A stretch of 64,000 bases of DNA, taken from assembly GCF_900167095.1 (NCBI RefSeq), contig NZ_FUXG01000011.1, forward strand, positions 64,253-128,252, given 5' to 3'. The notes below the pieces were generated by a model that was given only the letters and a program-made list of their open reading frames with translations, did no database searches and had not been told where the DNA came from. A program made the position numbers and the translations under genes. Position 1 is the first letter of the stretch; each line of letters begins with the position of its first letter. Positions 33,422-42,635 of the stretch are shown here, piece after piece. Source of the DNA: Oceanospirillum multiglobuliferum (lineage in GTDB: Bacteria; Pseudomonadota; Gammaproteobacteria; Pseudomonadales; Halomonadaceae).

Positions 33422-34954
33422 ATGCATTCCAAACCCGTAAAATATACCGCCGTACTATTAACAGTAGTGACATTGTTGCATGGGTTTACCGCTGCGCTCC
33501 TTCCTCTTTCCATTGATGAAGCTCACTATGCTTTGTATGGCGCACTACCTGCTTTAAGTTATTTTGATCATCCTCCTATGGTGGGTTGGCTTCAGTTTGC
33601 AGCTCTATCTGTTTTAGGTGACAGCGAGTTAGCACTGCGGGCTTGGGCTTTGATCATTTGGTTAGCTATTTGCTTTGTGCTTTATCGTTTGGCCTGCCGA
33701 CTCTCACCAGAGCAGCCTTATGCAGGTTTCTTTTCTGTTGCTTTAATTAACTTGGCGACATTGAATCAGCTGATTAGCATGAGTGTGCTACCCGAAATCC
33801 CCTTATTGCTGTTCAGTTTGCTCACAATGCATTTAGTGCTAGATCTGATCGAAACACCAATTAAACAAAGTGCGGTGATTTGGCTTAAGCTTGGTGCTAT
33901 TTTGGGACTTGCTGCGCTTTCTAAATACACGGCGATCACCTTGGTGTTGTCGATAGCGCTTGTCATGCTAATGGAAAGGCGTTTGCCAGAGTTATTGCAA
34001 AGAGGGCCTTGGCTAGGTGCTATCATCGCATTGACCTTGATTAGCCCTATTTTGTTTTGGAATGCTGACAATCAGTGGATCTCGTTTAGTTATCAACTCG
34101 AACATGGTACGGGTAAAAGTGAGTGGGACTTTGCTAATATTGCATTACTGCAATTGGCTCAATTTGTATTGTATGGCTCAGCGCTCTATATATCAGGTTG
34201 GTATATCGGTATTAAAACGCTGTCACTAAAAGCCGAGACGCTGCAACAGCGTCAAGCTAGAGCCGTAGCCCTATTTTCACTTCCCATATTACTGTTGTTT
34301 GGCATTACCGCTGGCAAGGGACATTCATTACCCCATTGGACGATGGTGAGTTGGGGGTTATTAACGCCTTTGGCGATGACGGCACTGCTGGCTGGCTGGA
34401 AAAAAGCTATTTGGCGTAGATTGCAAATTTTTAGCTATGCATTAAGCGTTGTTCTAACGCTTACAATGCTTATGATATTAGCTTTACCCCAGTTATTACC
34501 TGCGAAGTTAGTCAGCTCAACACGTCAGGACTTTGATGGTTGGGCTGAGGCTGCACAAAGCGCTAAAGCACTATTAAGCAGTTTGCCTGAGACTAACGCT
34601 TCACCAGTGATGGAACAGATAGAGCCTTATACTGGTCGTATTATTGTTACGAGCTGGACAGAGGCGAGTCGAGTAGGCTGGTATGCCTATCCAACACCTT
34701 TAAATGTGTTATCTGAACGTAACAAGCAGTTCCACATTTGGTATGGCGAAGCTGATCCTTTGGAGCAGGGGGTACTTATTGTCGATGATCAAAAAGCACT
34801 TGATGCACCTATCCCCACGGCACCAGACAATCTCAACTGCCAGTATCATTCTAGCCAGCCTGCTTATCAAAGCAGTGTACTGGTAAATCGTTTCCATTTT
34901 TATGTTTGTAATCTCAAGCAAGAGACTGCAAATTCAGCCGAGCAAAATCAGTAA
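33422..34954 (+). CDS. GT39-type (PMT/ArnT-like) membrane glycosyltransferase
   Basis: About 510 residues with roughly 11 membrane helices. The first periplasmic loop has the GT39 acidic motif LPLSIDEAHYALYG followed by SYFDHPPMVGWLQ. The C-terminal 120 residues form a periplasmic domain. Enzymes of this family move a sugar from a lipid-phosphate donor to lipid A, glycan or protein at the periplasmic face. The ATG at 33422 has AAAGGA nine bases upstream; the ATG at 33398 lacks a properly spaced RBS. Its stop overlaps the GtrA start by one base (TAATG). The acceptor is unknown. Confidence 0.85.
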   Translation: MHSKPVKYTAVLLTVVTLLHGFTAALLPLSIDEAHYALYGALPALSYFDHPPMVGWLQFAALSVLGDSELALRAWALIIWLAICFVLYRLACRLSPEQPYAGFFSVALINLATLNQLISMSVLPEIPLLLFSLLTMHLVLDLIETPIKQSAVIWLKLGAILGLAALSKYTAITLVLSIALVMLMERRLPELLQRGPWLGAIIALTLISPILFWNADNQWISFSYQLEHGTGKSEWDFANIALLQLAQFVLYGSALYISGWYIGIKTLSLKAETLQQRQARAVALFSLPILLLFGITAGKGHSLPHWTMVSWGLLTPLAMTALLAGWKKAIWRRLQIFSYALSVVLTLTMLMILALPQLLPAKLVSSTRQDFDGWAEAAQSAKALLSSLPETNASPVMEQIEPYTGRIIVTSWTEASRVGWYAYPTPLNVLSERNKQFHIWYGEADPLEQGVLIVDDQKALDAPIPTAPDNLNCQYHSSQPAYQSSVLVNRFHFYVCNLKQETANSAEQNQ

Positions 34955-35409
34955 TGAGTCAACAACCTTCATCAGCCTCGCCAATGCAGCTCTTTAATGC
35001 TTATCGTCGACGCTATCCTATAATTAATGATTTTCTTAAGTTTGGTACAGTGGGAGCTTCAGGCTTTTTAGTTGATGTAACAATCTACTATCTTTTGCAA
35101 TGGCTGCTCGGTATTCCACACCTTACTGCCCGTGGTATGTCATTTTGGTTTTCAGCCAGCTGGAACTGGTATTGGAATCGTAATTTTACTTTTAAGCATC
35201 GCCGACATGGCCGGAAAGTCACTCAGTGGGTGGGTTATATCATCACAGGTGGCGTAGGTTTTGGGTTGAACTGGGGAACTTACTACTTGTTGGTTACCTA
35301 CGTTGAGTTTTTTGACCAATATAAAATTCTGGCTTTAATTGCCGGTGTAGGAGCAGGTATGATGTTTAACTTCGTCAGTGCTCGTACACTTATTTTCCGC
35401 TCAATCTAA
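34954..35409 (+). CDS. GtrA family membrane protein
   Basis: 151 residues with four helices and the family signature FLKFGTVGASGFLVDVTIYY near the N-terminus and FSASWNWYWNRNFTFKHR in the middle. GtrA proteins are thought to flip or hand over undecaprenyl-phosphate sugars. TAATG overlap with the upstream GT39 gene indicates coupling: GtrA would supply the lipid-linked sugar to it. Confidence 0.88.
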   Translation: MSQQPSSASPMQLFNAYRRRYPIINDFLKFGTVGASGFLVDVTIYYLLQWLLGIPHLTARGMSFWFSASWNWYWNRNFTFKHRRHGRKVTQWVGYIITGGVGFGLNWGTYYLLVTYVEFFDQYKILALIAGVGAGMMFNFVSARTLIFRSI

Positions 35410-35432
35410 ACGCGTTAAGGCAGCTCTCTATT

Positions 35433-36671
35433 ATGAAAGTAGATACAATGCGCAAAATTGACCACCATGTGGGCATCCCCTTGTGTTTTTTATTGGGACT
35501 GTGGTTCAAAGTCAAAGCGCTTATCAGTAAACCAATTCGGCAGCGTCCACGCAATATTCTCTTTATTGAACTTTCAGAAATGGGCAGTGCAATTATTGCT
35601 GATCCTGCAATGCGCAAAGCTAAAGCAGAGGGTGCTGAGCTATTTTTTGTTATATTTAAAGATAATGTTCATAGCCTGCGTTTACTGCAAACGGTGCCTG
35701 AAGCCAATATTTTTAAACTGGGCAGCAGCAATCTGTTTGATTTAGCGTTAGATAGCCTGAAGTTTCTATTTTGGTGCCGTAAAAATAAGATTGATACAAC
35801 AGTCGATCTTGAGTTGTTCTCACGCTTTACCGCTTTACTATCAGGGTTAAGTGGCTCTACTAATCGTGTGGGTTATGATGGTTTTCATAATGAAGGTCTA
35901 TATCGCGGTAACTTTCTGACCCATAAAGTGAGCTACAACCCGCATATTCATATCGCGAAGAACTTTATGGCATTAATTCACGCTGCGTTTGCTCAACGGG
36001 AAGAAATACCATTTAGCAAAATTAAAATTGAAGATGCTGAAGTAAAAATTGCTCAGGCAACTTGTAGTGAGACAGATAAACTGCAGGTTATTGATAAGAT
36101 TAAAGGCTGCTACCCAGCTTATCAGCCTGATTCGCACAGGATTATTTTGATAAACCCTAATGCCAGCGACCTGTTACCACAAAGACGCTGGATGCCAGAA
36201 TACTTTGTGCAAGTAATGCAACATATTGTGCAATCTTACCCTGATACTCTAGTGCTCATCACAGGCGCACCAAGTGAGTCCGCTCAGGCTGAAAGATTAC
36301 GCCAGCAGGTTAATCATGAGCGCTGTATTAATTTTGCAGGCCAAGTAGGCTTTCAGCAACTTATACCGCTTTATTATCTCAGCACGTTAATGTTGACCAA
36401 CGATTCAGGGCCGGGACATTTTTCATCTGTTACGCCTTTACGTACATTTGTAATTTTTGGCCCAGAAACACCTGCTTTATATAGCTCCCTTGGGAACTCA
36501 ACAGCAATTTTTGCTGGCTTGGCCTGCTCGCCTTGTGTCAGTGCAAGCAATCATCGAAAAACGCCTTGCGAAGATAACCGTTGCTTGCAAGTCATTACGC
36601 CAGAGTCTGTTATTCAAACCTTAACACCCGCACTAGAAAGCGAAATTAAGCTGACACAAGTCAGCGAATAA
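35433..36671 (+). CDS. GT9 family glycosyltransferase (heptosyltransferase-like)
   Basis: 412 residues. Unlike the copy at 10562, the C-terminal motif is intact: LMLTNDSGPGHFSSVTPL, with the P-loop-like RIILINPNASDLLPQRRWMP before it. A late Cys-rich segment (GLACSPCVSASNHRKTPCED) is typical of GT9. It lies 23 bases after GtrA and closes the operon. A short N-terminal hydrophobic stretch (VGIPLCFLLGLWFKVKALI) suggests peripheral membrane attachment. It may build the glycan that the GT39/GtrA pair decorates. Confidence 0.82.
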   Translation: MKVDTMRKIDHHVGIPLCFLLGLWFKVKALISKPIRQRPRNILFIELSEMGSAIIADPAMRKAKAEGAELFFVIFKDNVHSLRLLQTVPEANIFKLGSSNLFDLALDSLKFLFWCRKNKIDTTVDLELFSRFTALLSGLSGSTNRVGYDGFHNEGLYRGNFLTHKVSYNPHIHIAKNFMALIHAAFAQREEIPFSKIKIEDAEVKIAQATCSETDKLQVIDKIKGCYPAYQPDSHRIILINPNASDLLPQRRWMPEYFVQVMQHIVQSYPDTLVLITGAPSESAQAERLRQQVNHERCINFAGQVGFQQLIPLYYLSTLMLTNDSGPGHFSSVTPLRTFVIFGPETPALYSSLGNSTAIFAGLACSPCVSASNHRKTPCEDNRCLQVITPESVIQTLTPALESEIKLTQVSE

Positions 36672-36775
36672 GTGAGCTACAATAAAGATAGAGAGAAAAT
36701 GTCTGTTCGCTCTCTATCTTTTTGAAAAGAATTCACTTATAGATTAATTCATGCACAACAACATAATTTGACGGC

Positions 36776-37792
36776 ATGACAATAATTTCTTATATCACGA
36801 CTCTTATATCATTCTTAGCTCTATTTTTAGCCTTAAGCTTTTTATGGCGAAGGTTGCGTCGTGCCCAGCAGGCTGAACGTCATTCAGATCATCGGCTGAA
36901 AAGTTATCTGATGATTATCAATCGTTACGTTGTTACCTCTAGAACCGATATTCAAGGCAATATACTTGAGGTAAGCGATGCTTTCTGTGAAATATCGGGT
37001 TATAGCAGACAGGAATTGATCGGTAATAGCCACAATCTTGTACGCCACCCCAATACTGATGACCAGACCTACCAAGATCTTTGGCAAACCATTCAACAGG
37101 GTAAAAGCTGGCAAGGTGAAATGTGCAACCGCCGGAAAGATGGCTCGCTTTATTGGGTGCAGGCTTCGATCACCCCTGACTATGATCTTGATGGGAAAAT
37201 GCGTGGCTTTATCGCCGTTCATCAAGACATTACAGACCATAAAATGGTGATAGAACTTTCTATTCGAGATGCTTTAACGGGCCTGTATAACCGTCGCCAT
37301 TTCAATCAGAATTTTGAGCAACTCCTCCAGCAGCGCAAATCTCAAGATGGCTTCATCAGTTTAATGATTTTAGATATCGATAACTTTAAAAAGTACAACG
37401 ATACTTACGGTCATCAAAAAGGCGATACCGTATTGTCTGAAACAGCAGCGGTTATTCAAGATTGTTGCGATAAAGAAATGGCCAGTTGCTACCGCTTAGG
37501 TGGTGAAGAGTTTGCAGTACTCTCAACGCTTGATTTGGAATCTGCTCAAGCCTTGGCTGAGAGAGTAAGAGCACAAATTGAAAACCTCAATATTGAGCAC
37601 ATCAATAATGCTAATTTGGGTAAAGTTTCAATCTCTATTGGTTTATACAGCTGTAAAATTGATCACTTTTCAGTTGATGAACCTGACGAAATATTCAGAA
37701 TCGCAGATCAAGCGCTTTATCAAGCGAAAGAGATGGGGCGAAATAGGGTGAATAGCGCCAATCTAGATACGAGTAGTATTGAGTTATTCTAG
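36776..37792 (+). CDS. Diguanylate cyclase: TM, PAS, GGDEF
   Basis: 338 residues. One N-terminal helix (IISYITTLISFLALFLALSF), a PAS domain with its PAC segment (about 45-160; GNILEVSDAFCEISGYSRQE, NRRKDGSLYWVQASITPDYD), then GGDEF (about 170-330) with the active-site motif RLGGEEF. No RxxD inhibitory site is found at the usual place upstream of it. It makes c-di-GMP. It is followed by a strong bidirectional terminator. Confidence 0.92.
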   Translation: MTIISYITTLISFLALFLALSFLWRRLRRAQQAERHSDHRLKSYLMIINRYVVTSRTDIQGNILEVSDAFCEISGYSRQELIGNSHNLVRHPNTDDQTYQDLWQTIQQGKSWQGEMCNRRKDGSLYWVQASITPDYDLDGKMRGFIAVHQDITDHKMVIELSIRDALTGLYNRRHFNQNFEQLLQQRKSQDGFISLMILDIDNFKKYNDTYGHQKGDTVLSETAAVIQDCCDKEMASCYRLGGEEFAVLSTLDLESAQALAERVRAQIENLNIEHINNANLGKVSISIGLYSCKIDHFSVDEPDEIFRIADQALYQAKEMGRNRVNSANLDTSSIELF

Positions 37793-37836
37793 TAAGGGAA
37801 TAAAGTTGGCAATTCATTGAGAAGCGATTAGAAAAC

Positions 37837-37873
37837 AAAAAGCCGTGTAATTCAAAGAGTTACACGGCTTTTT
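37837..37873. terminator. Bidirectional terminator between the PAS-GGDEF gene and tRNA
   Basis: AAAAAGCCGTGTAA, nine bases, TTACACGGCTTTTT: a long stem with A and T runs. It can serve the GGDEF gene (plus) and the convergent tRNA (minus). Confidence 0.92.
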
Positions 37874-37886
37874 GTTTTGTGTTCGG

Positions 37887-37963
37887 TGGTGGGCCCACCA
37901 GGACTTGAACCTGGGACCAATGGATTATGAGTCCACTGCTCTAACCAACTGAGCTATAGGCCC
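37887..37963 (-). tRNA. tRNA with CAT anticodon (probably Ile2, else elongator Met)
   Basis: 77 bases. Acceptor GGGCCTA pairs with TGGGCCC except at the last pair; discriminator A and encoded CCA. Anticodon stem GTGGA/TCCAT with loop CTCATAA, T arm CCAGG TTCAAGT CCTGG. The GGGCC acceptor and the absence of initiator features suggest the lysidine-modified tRNA-Ile2; a Met elongator cannot be excluded by eye. Confidence 0.88.
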
Positions 37964-38266
37964 TAAAACGAGCGTCATTGTACAAAAACAAAAGTGTCTA
38001 GGCTAGTCCTTTATGACTGAAACTACGCCTCAACTAGTTGAGTTGGTTAGAAAAACTAATTCAACACATGCTATGTCGTTCTTATTCAGATGGGCAGCCA
38101 TATAACTTATCTAAATCTAATAAGATATGCTTTGGGTCTTAAACATTCCTATCGGTATGTTAATATCGAGTTCTACTCGGCACAGGCTTAAGACTCCCTG
38201 TCCATCAGCCCAAGGACGCAAGGGCTTTGCTCATTCATGTTCCCATTTATTCAGGTTAGGTTACAA
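37964..38266. other. Intergenic stretch upstream of a Cache-GGDEF gene
   Basis: No gene. Positions about 38175-38230 hold GGCACAGGC and GGACGCAAGGGC, words that loosely recall the c-di-GMP-I (GEMM) riboswitch. The full fold cannot be drawn by eye, so I do not call a riboswitch. Confidence 0.35.
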
Positions 38267-39955
38267 ATGAAGCTGAGACTGCGTTTTATTATTTTTTCCT
38301 TGGTGTTGATAGTCGTGTCGTTTTTGGCTGTTTGGGCCTCAGTAAAATCTCTGGCTGAAAATATTATTGAACAGTGGGCAGTACGCTATGCTGAGAAGCA
38401 AATTTTGTTTGATCGTGAGCGCACTTTACAACCCATCATGCGAGAAATTGTCCTATCTCGTCAGTTTGCCAGTTCTATAGTGATCAGAGCATTTGCAGAG
38501 AACCCTGACGACCCTGCTCTACGTGCCACTGCTATACAAGAGATGGAAAACTTCCGTTTTACCTTTGCTGAAGCTAACTACTTTGTGGCGATTAAGCAAA
38601 GCGGTGAATATTTCCATAACGACAGCAACAATACCTATGCAGGCAGGCAATTACGCTATCTATTAGACTCTTCACGTCCTCAAGACAGTTGGTTTTTCAA
38701 GTTAATTGAGCAGCGTAGAAATATTCATATCAATGTTAATCCTGATGTAGCGCTAGGTGTTACAAAGCTTTGGATTGATGTTCTGATGATGGATGGTAAT
38801 AAGGTACTAGGTGTTGTGGGTACGGGGTTAAACTTAACACGCTTTTTGAACGAAATTGTGGCCTCAACAGATGAGGGGGTTACTAACTTATTTATTGATT
38901 CTGATGCAGCTATTCAACTCTATCATGATCGTTCAATGATTAATTTTGCCTCCATCAGTAAAGATCACGTACAAAAAATTACCGCACATCAGCTACTAGA
39001 CTCTCCAGATGATAAAGAAAAGCTAACACAAGCTTTAAAGCAAGCTAGGTCTAAACGAGACCTTGTTGTGAGTGATTTCGTGATGGTGAAGAATACGCGT
39101 AATTTGATGGCTATTGCTTATATTCCTGAGCTTGACTGGTACGAAGTTACGCTTATTGATATTACCAAGCTTTTACCTATCTCGAAGTTCTCTGGCATAT
39201 TCATTGTCTACGCACTGTCTATTGTAAGCCTTATTATTTTATTCAATTTATTCTTGAGGCGAACGGTACTGAAACCGTTACGTCATTTAGAGCAAGCAAT
39301 GGCGCAGGTCAAACAAGGGCAGCCTTTGAATCATCAATTGGAAGGCCAAGGTGAGATAGGTGCTTTGATGATGCACTTTAGCCAGATGGCCGCATCAGTT
39401 CACGAGTCCAAATTAGAATTAGAGGCCAAAGTTCAGCAGCGTACAGAAGCTTTAGAGCGCCTATCCCAAACGGATACACTGACTCAGTTATTGAACCGTA
39501 GAGGTATGTCTGAGTACTTAGAATCAGCCTTGATTGATAATCAAGCAGGTTTTGGCTTTATTTGGTTAGATGTGGATTACTTTAAAGAGATCAATGACCT
39601 TTATGGTCATGCACAAGGGGATTATGCACTGAAAGAGATCGCCAACGTGTTAAATGAGCAGGTTGCCAGCTCAGGATTTTGTGCACGATGGGGTGGTGAT
39701 GAGTTCTTAGCCTGCCTGCCTCAGTCTAATGATAAGCAGCTATTCAGTGTGGCAGAGCGCATTCGACTTTTAGTTACTCAGCTGAGTTTGAGTAGTGCTA
39801 GTAACAATCGAGTATTACCTTTGAGCGTAAGTATTGGTGTACATCTCTCGCGTGAAGAGGAGTCTTTAGAGCAAGCTTTACATTGTGCAGACTCAGCCTT
39901 GTATCAAGCTAAGGCAGAAGGGCGTAATAGGGTATGTTGTTATTCAGAAGGCTAA
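38267..39955 (+). CDS. Diguanylate cyclase: Cache sensor, HAMP-like, GGDEF
   Basis: About 562 residues. TM helix (IIFSLVLIVVSFLAVWASV), a large periplasmic Cache sensor (about 40-300; FAEANYFVAIKQSGEYFHND; VLGVVGTGLNLTRFLNEI), a second helix (IFIVYALSIVSLIILFNLFL), HAMP and a GGDEF domain with ARWGGDEF. No RxxD inhibitory site at the usual position. I choose the ATG at 38267 because the membrane helix follows directly; an ATG at 38237 is the longer option. It ends close to the convergent cyclase at 40019. Confidence 0.9.
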   Translation: MKLRLRFIIFSLVLIVVSFLAVWASVKSLAENIIEQWAVRYAEKQILFDRERTLQPIMREIVLSRQFASSIVIRAFAENPDDPALRATAIQEMENFRFTFAEANYFVAIKQSGEYFHNDSNNTYAGRQLRYLLDSSRPQDSWFFKLIEQRRNIHINVNPDVALGVTKLWIDVLMMDGNKVLGVVGTGLNLTRFLNEIVASTDEGVTNLFIDSDAAIQLYHDRSMINFASISKDHVQKITAHQLLDSPDDKEKLTQALKQARSKRDLVVSDFVMVKNTRNLMAIAYIPELDWYEVTLIDITKLLPISKFSGIFIVYALSIVSLIILFNLFLRRTVLKPLRHLEQAMAQVKQGQPLNHQLEGQGEIGALMMHFSQMAASVHESKLELEAKVQQRTEALERLSQTDTLTQLLNRRGMSEYLESALIDNQAGFGFIWLDVDYFKEINDLYGHAQGDYALKEIANVLNEQVASSGFCARWGGDEFLACLPQSNDKQLFSVAERIRLLVTQLSLSSASNNRVLPLSVSIGVHLSREEESLEQALHCADSALYQAKAEGRNRVCCYSEG

Positions 39956-39962
39956 GCGTAAT

Positions 39963-40000
39963 AAAAAAGAGTTGCGTAGATCCTATCTAAGCAACTCTTT
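39963..40000 (-). terminator. Terminator between two convergent GGDEF genes
   Basis: AAGAGTTGC / GCAACTCTT stem with partial inner pairing, six T on the minus strand. Best suited to the leftward gene at 40019. Confidence 0.75.
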
Positions 40001-40018
40001 CAGTATTGCGACTAATCC

Positions 40019-41185
40019 CTATACGGCTGTTTCTAGCTTAGGAAAGTGTAGTTCTGTGCTGTCTGGGCAAATACATTTAGCACGCCCTGACTGTTTGGCT
40101 TTGTATAACCGTTGATCAGCTAGTTCTACTAGCTCTTTCCAGCTTGCAGCGTGATCTTCTACTAGTTCAGCCATACCTATACTTGCGGTAACAGGTGTGC
40201 CGTCAGGTAACTGTGCTAAACCTGTTTCCATAATACGTTGTACGACATTCTTTGCAGAGCTGGCCTCTGTGTGTGGCAGTAGTACAAGGAACTCCTCTCC
40301 ACCCCAACGAATAGCCGCATCACCTCTACGAATACAGCTGCTTAATGCTTTTGAAGTTTGGCGTAAAATCTCATCGCCAGCGTCATGGCCTAAGGTGTCA
40401 TTAATGTTTTTGAATTTATCTAAGTCAATAAATAACACTGCGAAATTAGACTGTTGTAGGCCTGTCGCACGAAATAGTGACTCCATAATGTCCATGCCTG
40501 CACGACGAGTTAACAACTTAGTAAGCCCGTCATAGCTGGCCTTAACCATCTGAGAGATTAAGTAGCGCACTTGCTGTAGAGATGAAAACATGGACACGCC
40601 GAGAATAACCAGCAATAGCCAAACTTGAACCAATAGCATAGTTAAGTCGCTACCGTCGGCCCGATAAAGTCCCCAAGATGACAGCGCGGTCAAGATAACC
40701 GCAAACAATCCAAACTCTTTCAGCGTGAGTGGAAAGAGCGCCAACGAAGCGATCACAACGTAAGGTAGTAAGCCATATAAATGAATCAATATGTCGGCAA
40801 TACCTGTTAGTTCAACTTTATCAATCAATGGTGTACTGAATTGATAAAACAGAGTGGGCACCATTAGCATTAACATAAGACTGGTTAGCGCACGCTTCAT
40901 ACCTATTCTAATTTTTTTAGTAACGTAAGCGAGGGCAAAGAATACAATGCCAGAGGCTAGGCGCATTATCAGGAACTGAATAGAGACCTCAGCAGGTAGA
41001 AAAATAAGGTCAAGCACTCCCCAGATTGGCACTAAAATAGCGAAGAGCAGTGCAAAGGGATAAATGCGACTGGCGATTAGCTCTGATCGGTGTTGACGAA
41101 TAATATCCTGATGATCTTTTGCGCTGATTAAATCAGCAAACTGTTCTTTGGAGTTCACTCCAAATAGTTGATAGACAGATAACAT
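40019..41185 (-). CDS. Diguanylate cyclase: six-helix membrane domain plus GGDEF
   Basis: 388 residues. The N-terminal 200 residues hold about six membrane helices (IYPFALLFAILVPIWGVLDL; VVIASLALFPLTL; LLVQVWLLLVILGVSMF). The GGDEF domain (about 215-375) has RWGGEEF. The inhibitory RxxD motif is present (RRGD, five residues before GGEEF), so product feedback is likely. It is transcribed leftward and is flanked by other GGDEF genes. Confidence 0.92.
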   Translation of the reverse strand: MLSVYQLFGVNSKEQFADLISAKDHQDIIRQHRSELIASRIYPFALLFAILVPIWGVLDLIFLPAEVSIQFLIMRLASGIVFFALAYVTKKIRIGMKRALTSLMLMLMVPTLFYQFSTPLIDKVELTGIADILIHLYGLLPYVVIASLALFPLTLKEFGLFAVILTALSSWGLYRADGSDLTMLLVQVWLLLVILGVSMFSSLQQVRYLISQMVKASYDGLTKLLTRRAGMDIMESLFRATGLQQSNFAVLFIDLDKFKNINDTLGHDAGDEILRQTSKALSSCIRRGDAAIRWGGEEFLVLLPHTEASSAKNVVQRIMETGLAQLPDGTPVTASIGMAELVEDHAASWKELVELADQRLYKAKQSGRAKCICPDSTELHFPKLETAV

Positions 41186-41376
41186 GATTTTCCCCGTAGA
41201 TGGTTCAGTCCATTGACACTTTTTTTAGTATAAGTGTTCTAGGGCTAATAGCATGGATGCGATAGCAAGGGAGTAATGTAACTAGTATGTGAACAACAAC
41301 AAAGGGCTTCTGTTGTTTAATATCGAGAGCCTTGTTCTAAATCAAGTCTTTTAAGGACATTAAAGTATTCTTGCGC

Positions 41377-41406
41377 AATCCCCAAGCAAGACTCAACTTG
41401 GGGATT
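41377..41406. terminator. 10-bp hairpin downstream of the FliL-like gene
   Basis: AATCCCCAAG, ten bases, CTTGGGGATT: perfect arms. No clear T-tract; it follows the FliL-like stop by 34 bases on the minus strand, so a transcript end is the simplest reading. Confidence 0.5.
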
Positions 41407-41439
41407 AATTCGGATCAGCGTTTTAATTCAAAGTCAGTT

Positions 41440-41853
41440 TTATTTCTGATAAATAAAATTAGTAAATAACAGATCTTCAATCACAGGGTGGCCAACCTCT
41501 TTTTGGAACAGATCTTTTACAACCTGAGTTGCATCAATACGCATCTGTTCTTGTCCAACAGGAGAGGTCACAGCATCGTCTGTTTGGCGGCTGAGTAATG
41601 AAACAATCTCATTACGAATCAGCGGCATGTGATGATTTACTGTTTGGGCTGCCAATGGACTAGCGGTGACCAATGTAATGCCTGCTTTTAAATATTTCAG
41701 TCTACCAGGGCCGCCATAGTTTAAAACAAAAGCAGGCTCAATAGCGGTGTAGAGTAGATCGCCAGAGCTGTTAGCCTCTTCAGCGAAAGCTTGACTGCCC
41801 ATGCCTGTAATCAGCACCAGAGCCAGTAGGCAATGCTTAACCAACTTAATCAC
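41440..41853 (-). CDS. FliL-like protein with a signal peptide
   Basis: 137 residues. The FliL core is recognisable in YTAIEPAFVLNYGGPGRLKY, HHMPLIRNEIVSLLS and DLFQKEVGHPVIEDLLFTNF. Normal FliL is anchored by a TM helix; here the N-terminus has a cleavable signal (LVLITGMGSQAFA before EEANSS), so the product should be free in the periplasm. FliL helps stators at the motor. It is outside the flagellar cluster, beside diguanylate cyclases. RBS GGAG precedes the ATG. Confidence 0.8.
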   Translation of the reverse strand: MIKLVKHCLLALVLITGMGSQAFAEEANSSGDLLYTAIEPAFVLNYGGPGRLKYLKAGITLVTASPLAAQTVNHHMPLIRNEIVSLLSRQTDDAVTSPVGQEQMRIDATQVVKDLFQKEVGHPVIEDLLFTNFIYQK

Positions 41854-42060
41854 TAATATATCTCCTTTTGCATTTAGTCCGTCACAGTTTAGGGAACCCG
41901 CCGGAAAATTTGTTATCTACTGACATTGTATGGCTTAGGTGCATATTTTCCAATGCACAAGACCGATATAATCAACGCCAAGTTTCTTTATGGGTTTTGT
42001 AAAAACTCTGTTGAGCTGCATTTATATTTCACTGTTTGATCTTTTAAAAAGGAAGGATTC

Positions 42061-42552
42061 ATGTCCTTAAACTACCGTACTCTTAACTTAGTGGGCTTTG
42101 TCAGCTGTGTGCTTCTGCTGGTTAGTGCTCTCATTATGCAGCATGTGTTCGAACTAGAACCCTGCCCACTGTGTATTTTTCAGCGTGTGGCATTTATGGC
42201 TGCAGCAGCCATTTTTTTAGTGGCAGCTATTCATAACCCTCAGAGTACAGGGCAAAAGGTTTATACCTTTTTAAATTTGGCGGCGTTGATCAGTGGCGTA
42301 GGTTTAGCGTTACGGCATATCTGGTTACAAAACCTACCTGCAGATAAAGTGCCGTCTTGCGGCCCTGGCTTAGACTATATGTTAGAGGTTTTACCCTTTA
42401 CTGATGTGATTAATACAGTATTAAAAGGTAGTGGTGAGTGCGCCGAGGTCTCTTGGACTTTCTTAGGTTTATCAATACCTTGGTGGACACTTTTTGCTTA
42501 TATTGCATTGTGTGCATGGTGTATTTTTAGCTTGAAAATAAGCAAAAGATAA
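42061..42552 (+). CDS. dsbB: Disulfide-bond oxidoreductase DsbB
   Basis: 163 residues with four membrane helices. The first periplasmic loop has the CPLC pair in LEPCPLCIFQR; the second loop has the other pair, CGPG and GECAEV. DsbB passes electrons from DsbA to ubiquinone. The RBS is strong (AAGGAAGGA, seven bases before the ATG). It is transcribed toward rsd, 84 bases away. Confidence 0.95.
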   Translation: MSLNYRTLNLVGFVSCVLLLVSALIMQHVFELEPCPLCIFQRVAFMAAAAIFLVAAIHNPQSTGQKVYTFLNLAALISGVGLALRHIWLQNLPADKVPSCGPGLDYMLEVLPFTDVINTVLKGSGECAEVSWTFLGLSIPWWTLFAYIALCAWCIFSLKISKR

Positions 42553-42635
42553 AGAGGTGACATTAAATGAGTGCTACCGTATGCTTAGAGTCAAAGAGCG
42601 ATTAATCTCTTTCCCTCAAGACTGGAGGTAGCACC

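Noticed and set aside
38175-38266. c-di-GMP riboswitch as an annotated feature
   Set aside because: Only two short words match; the helices cannot be completed by eye.
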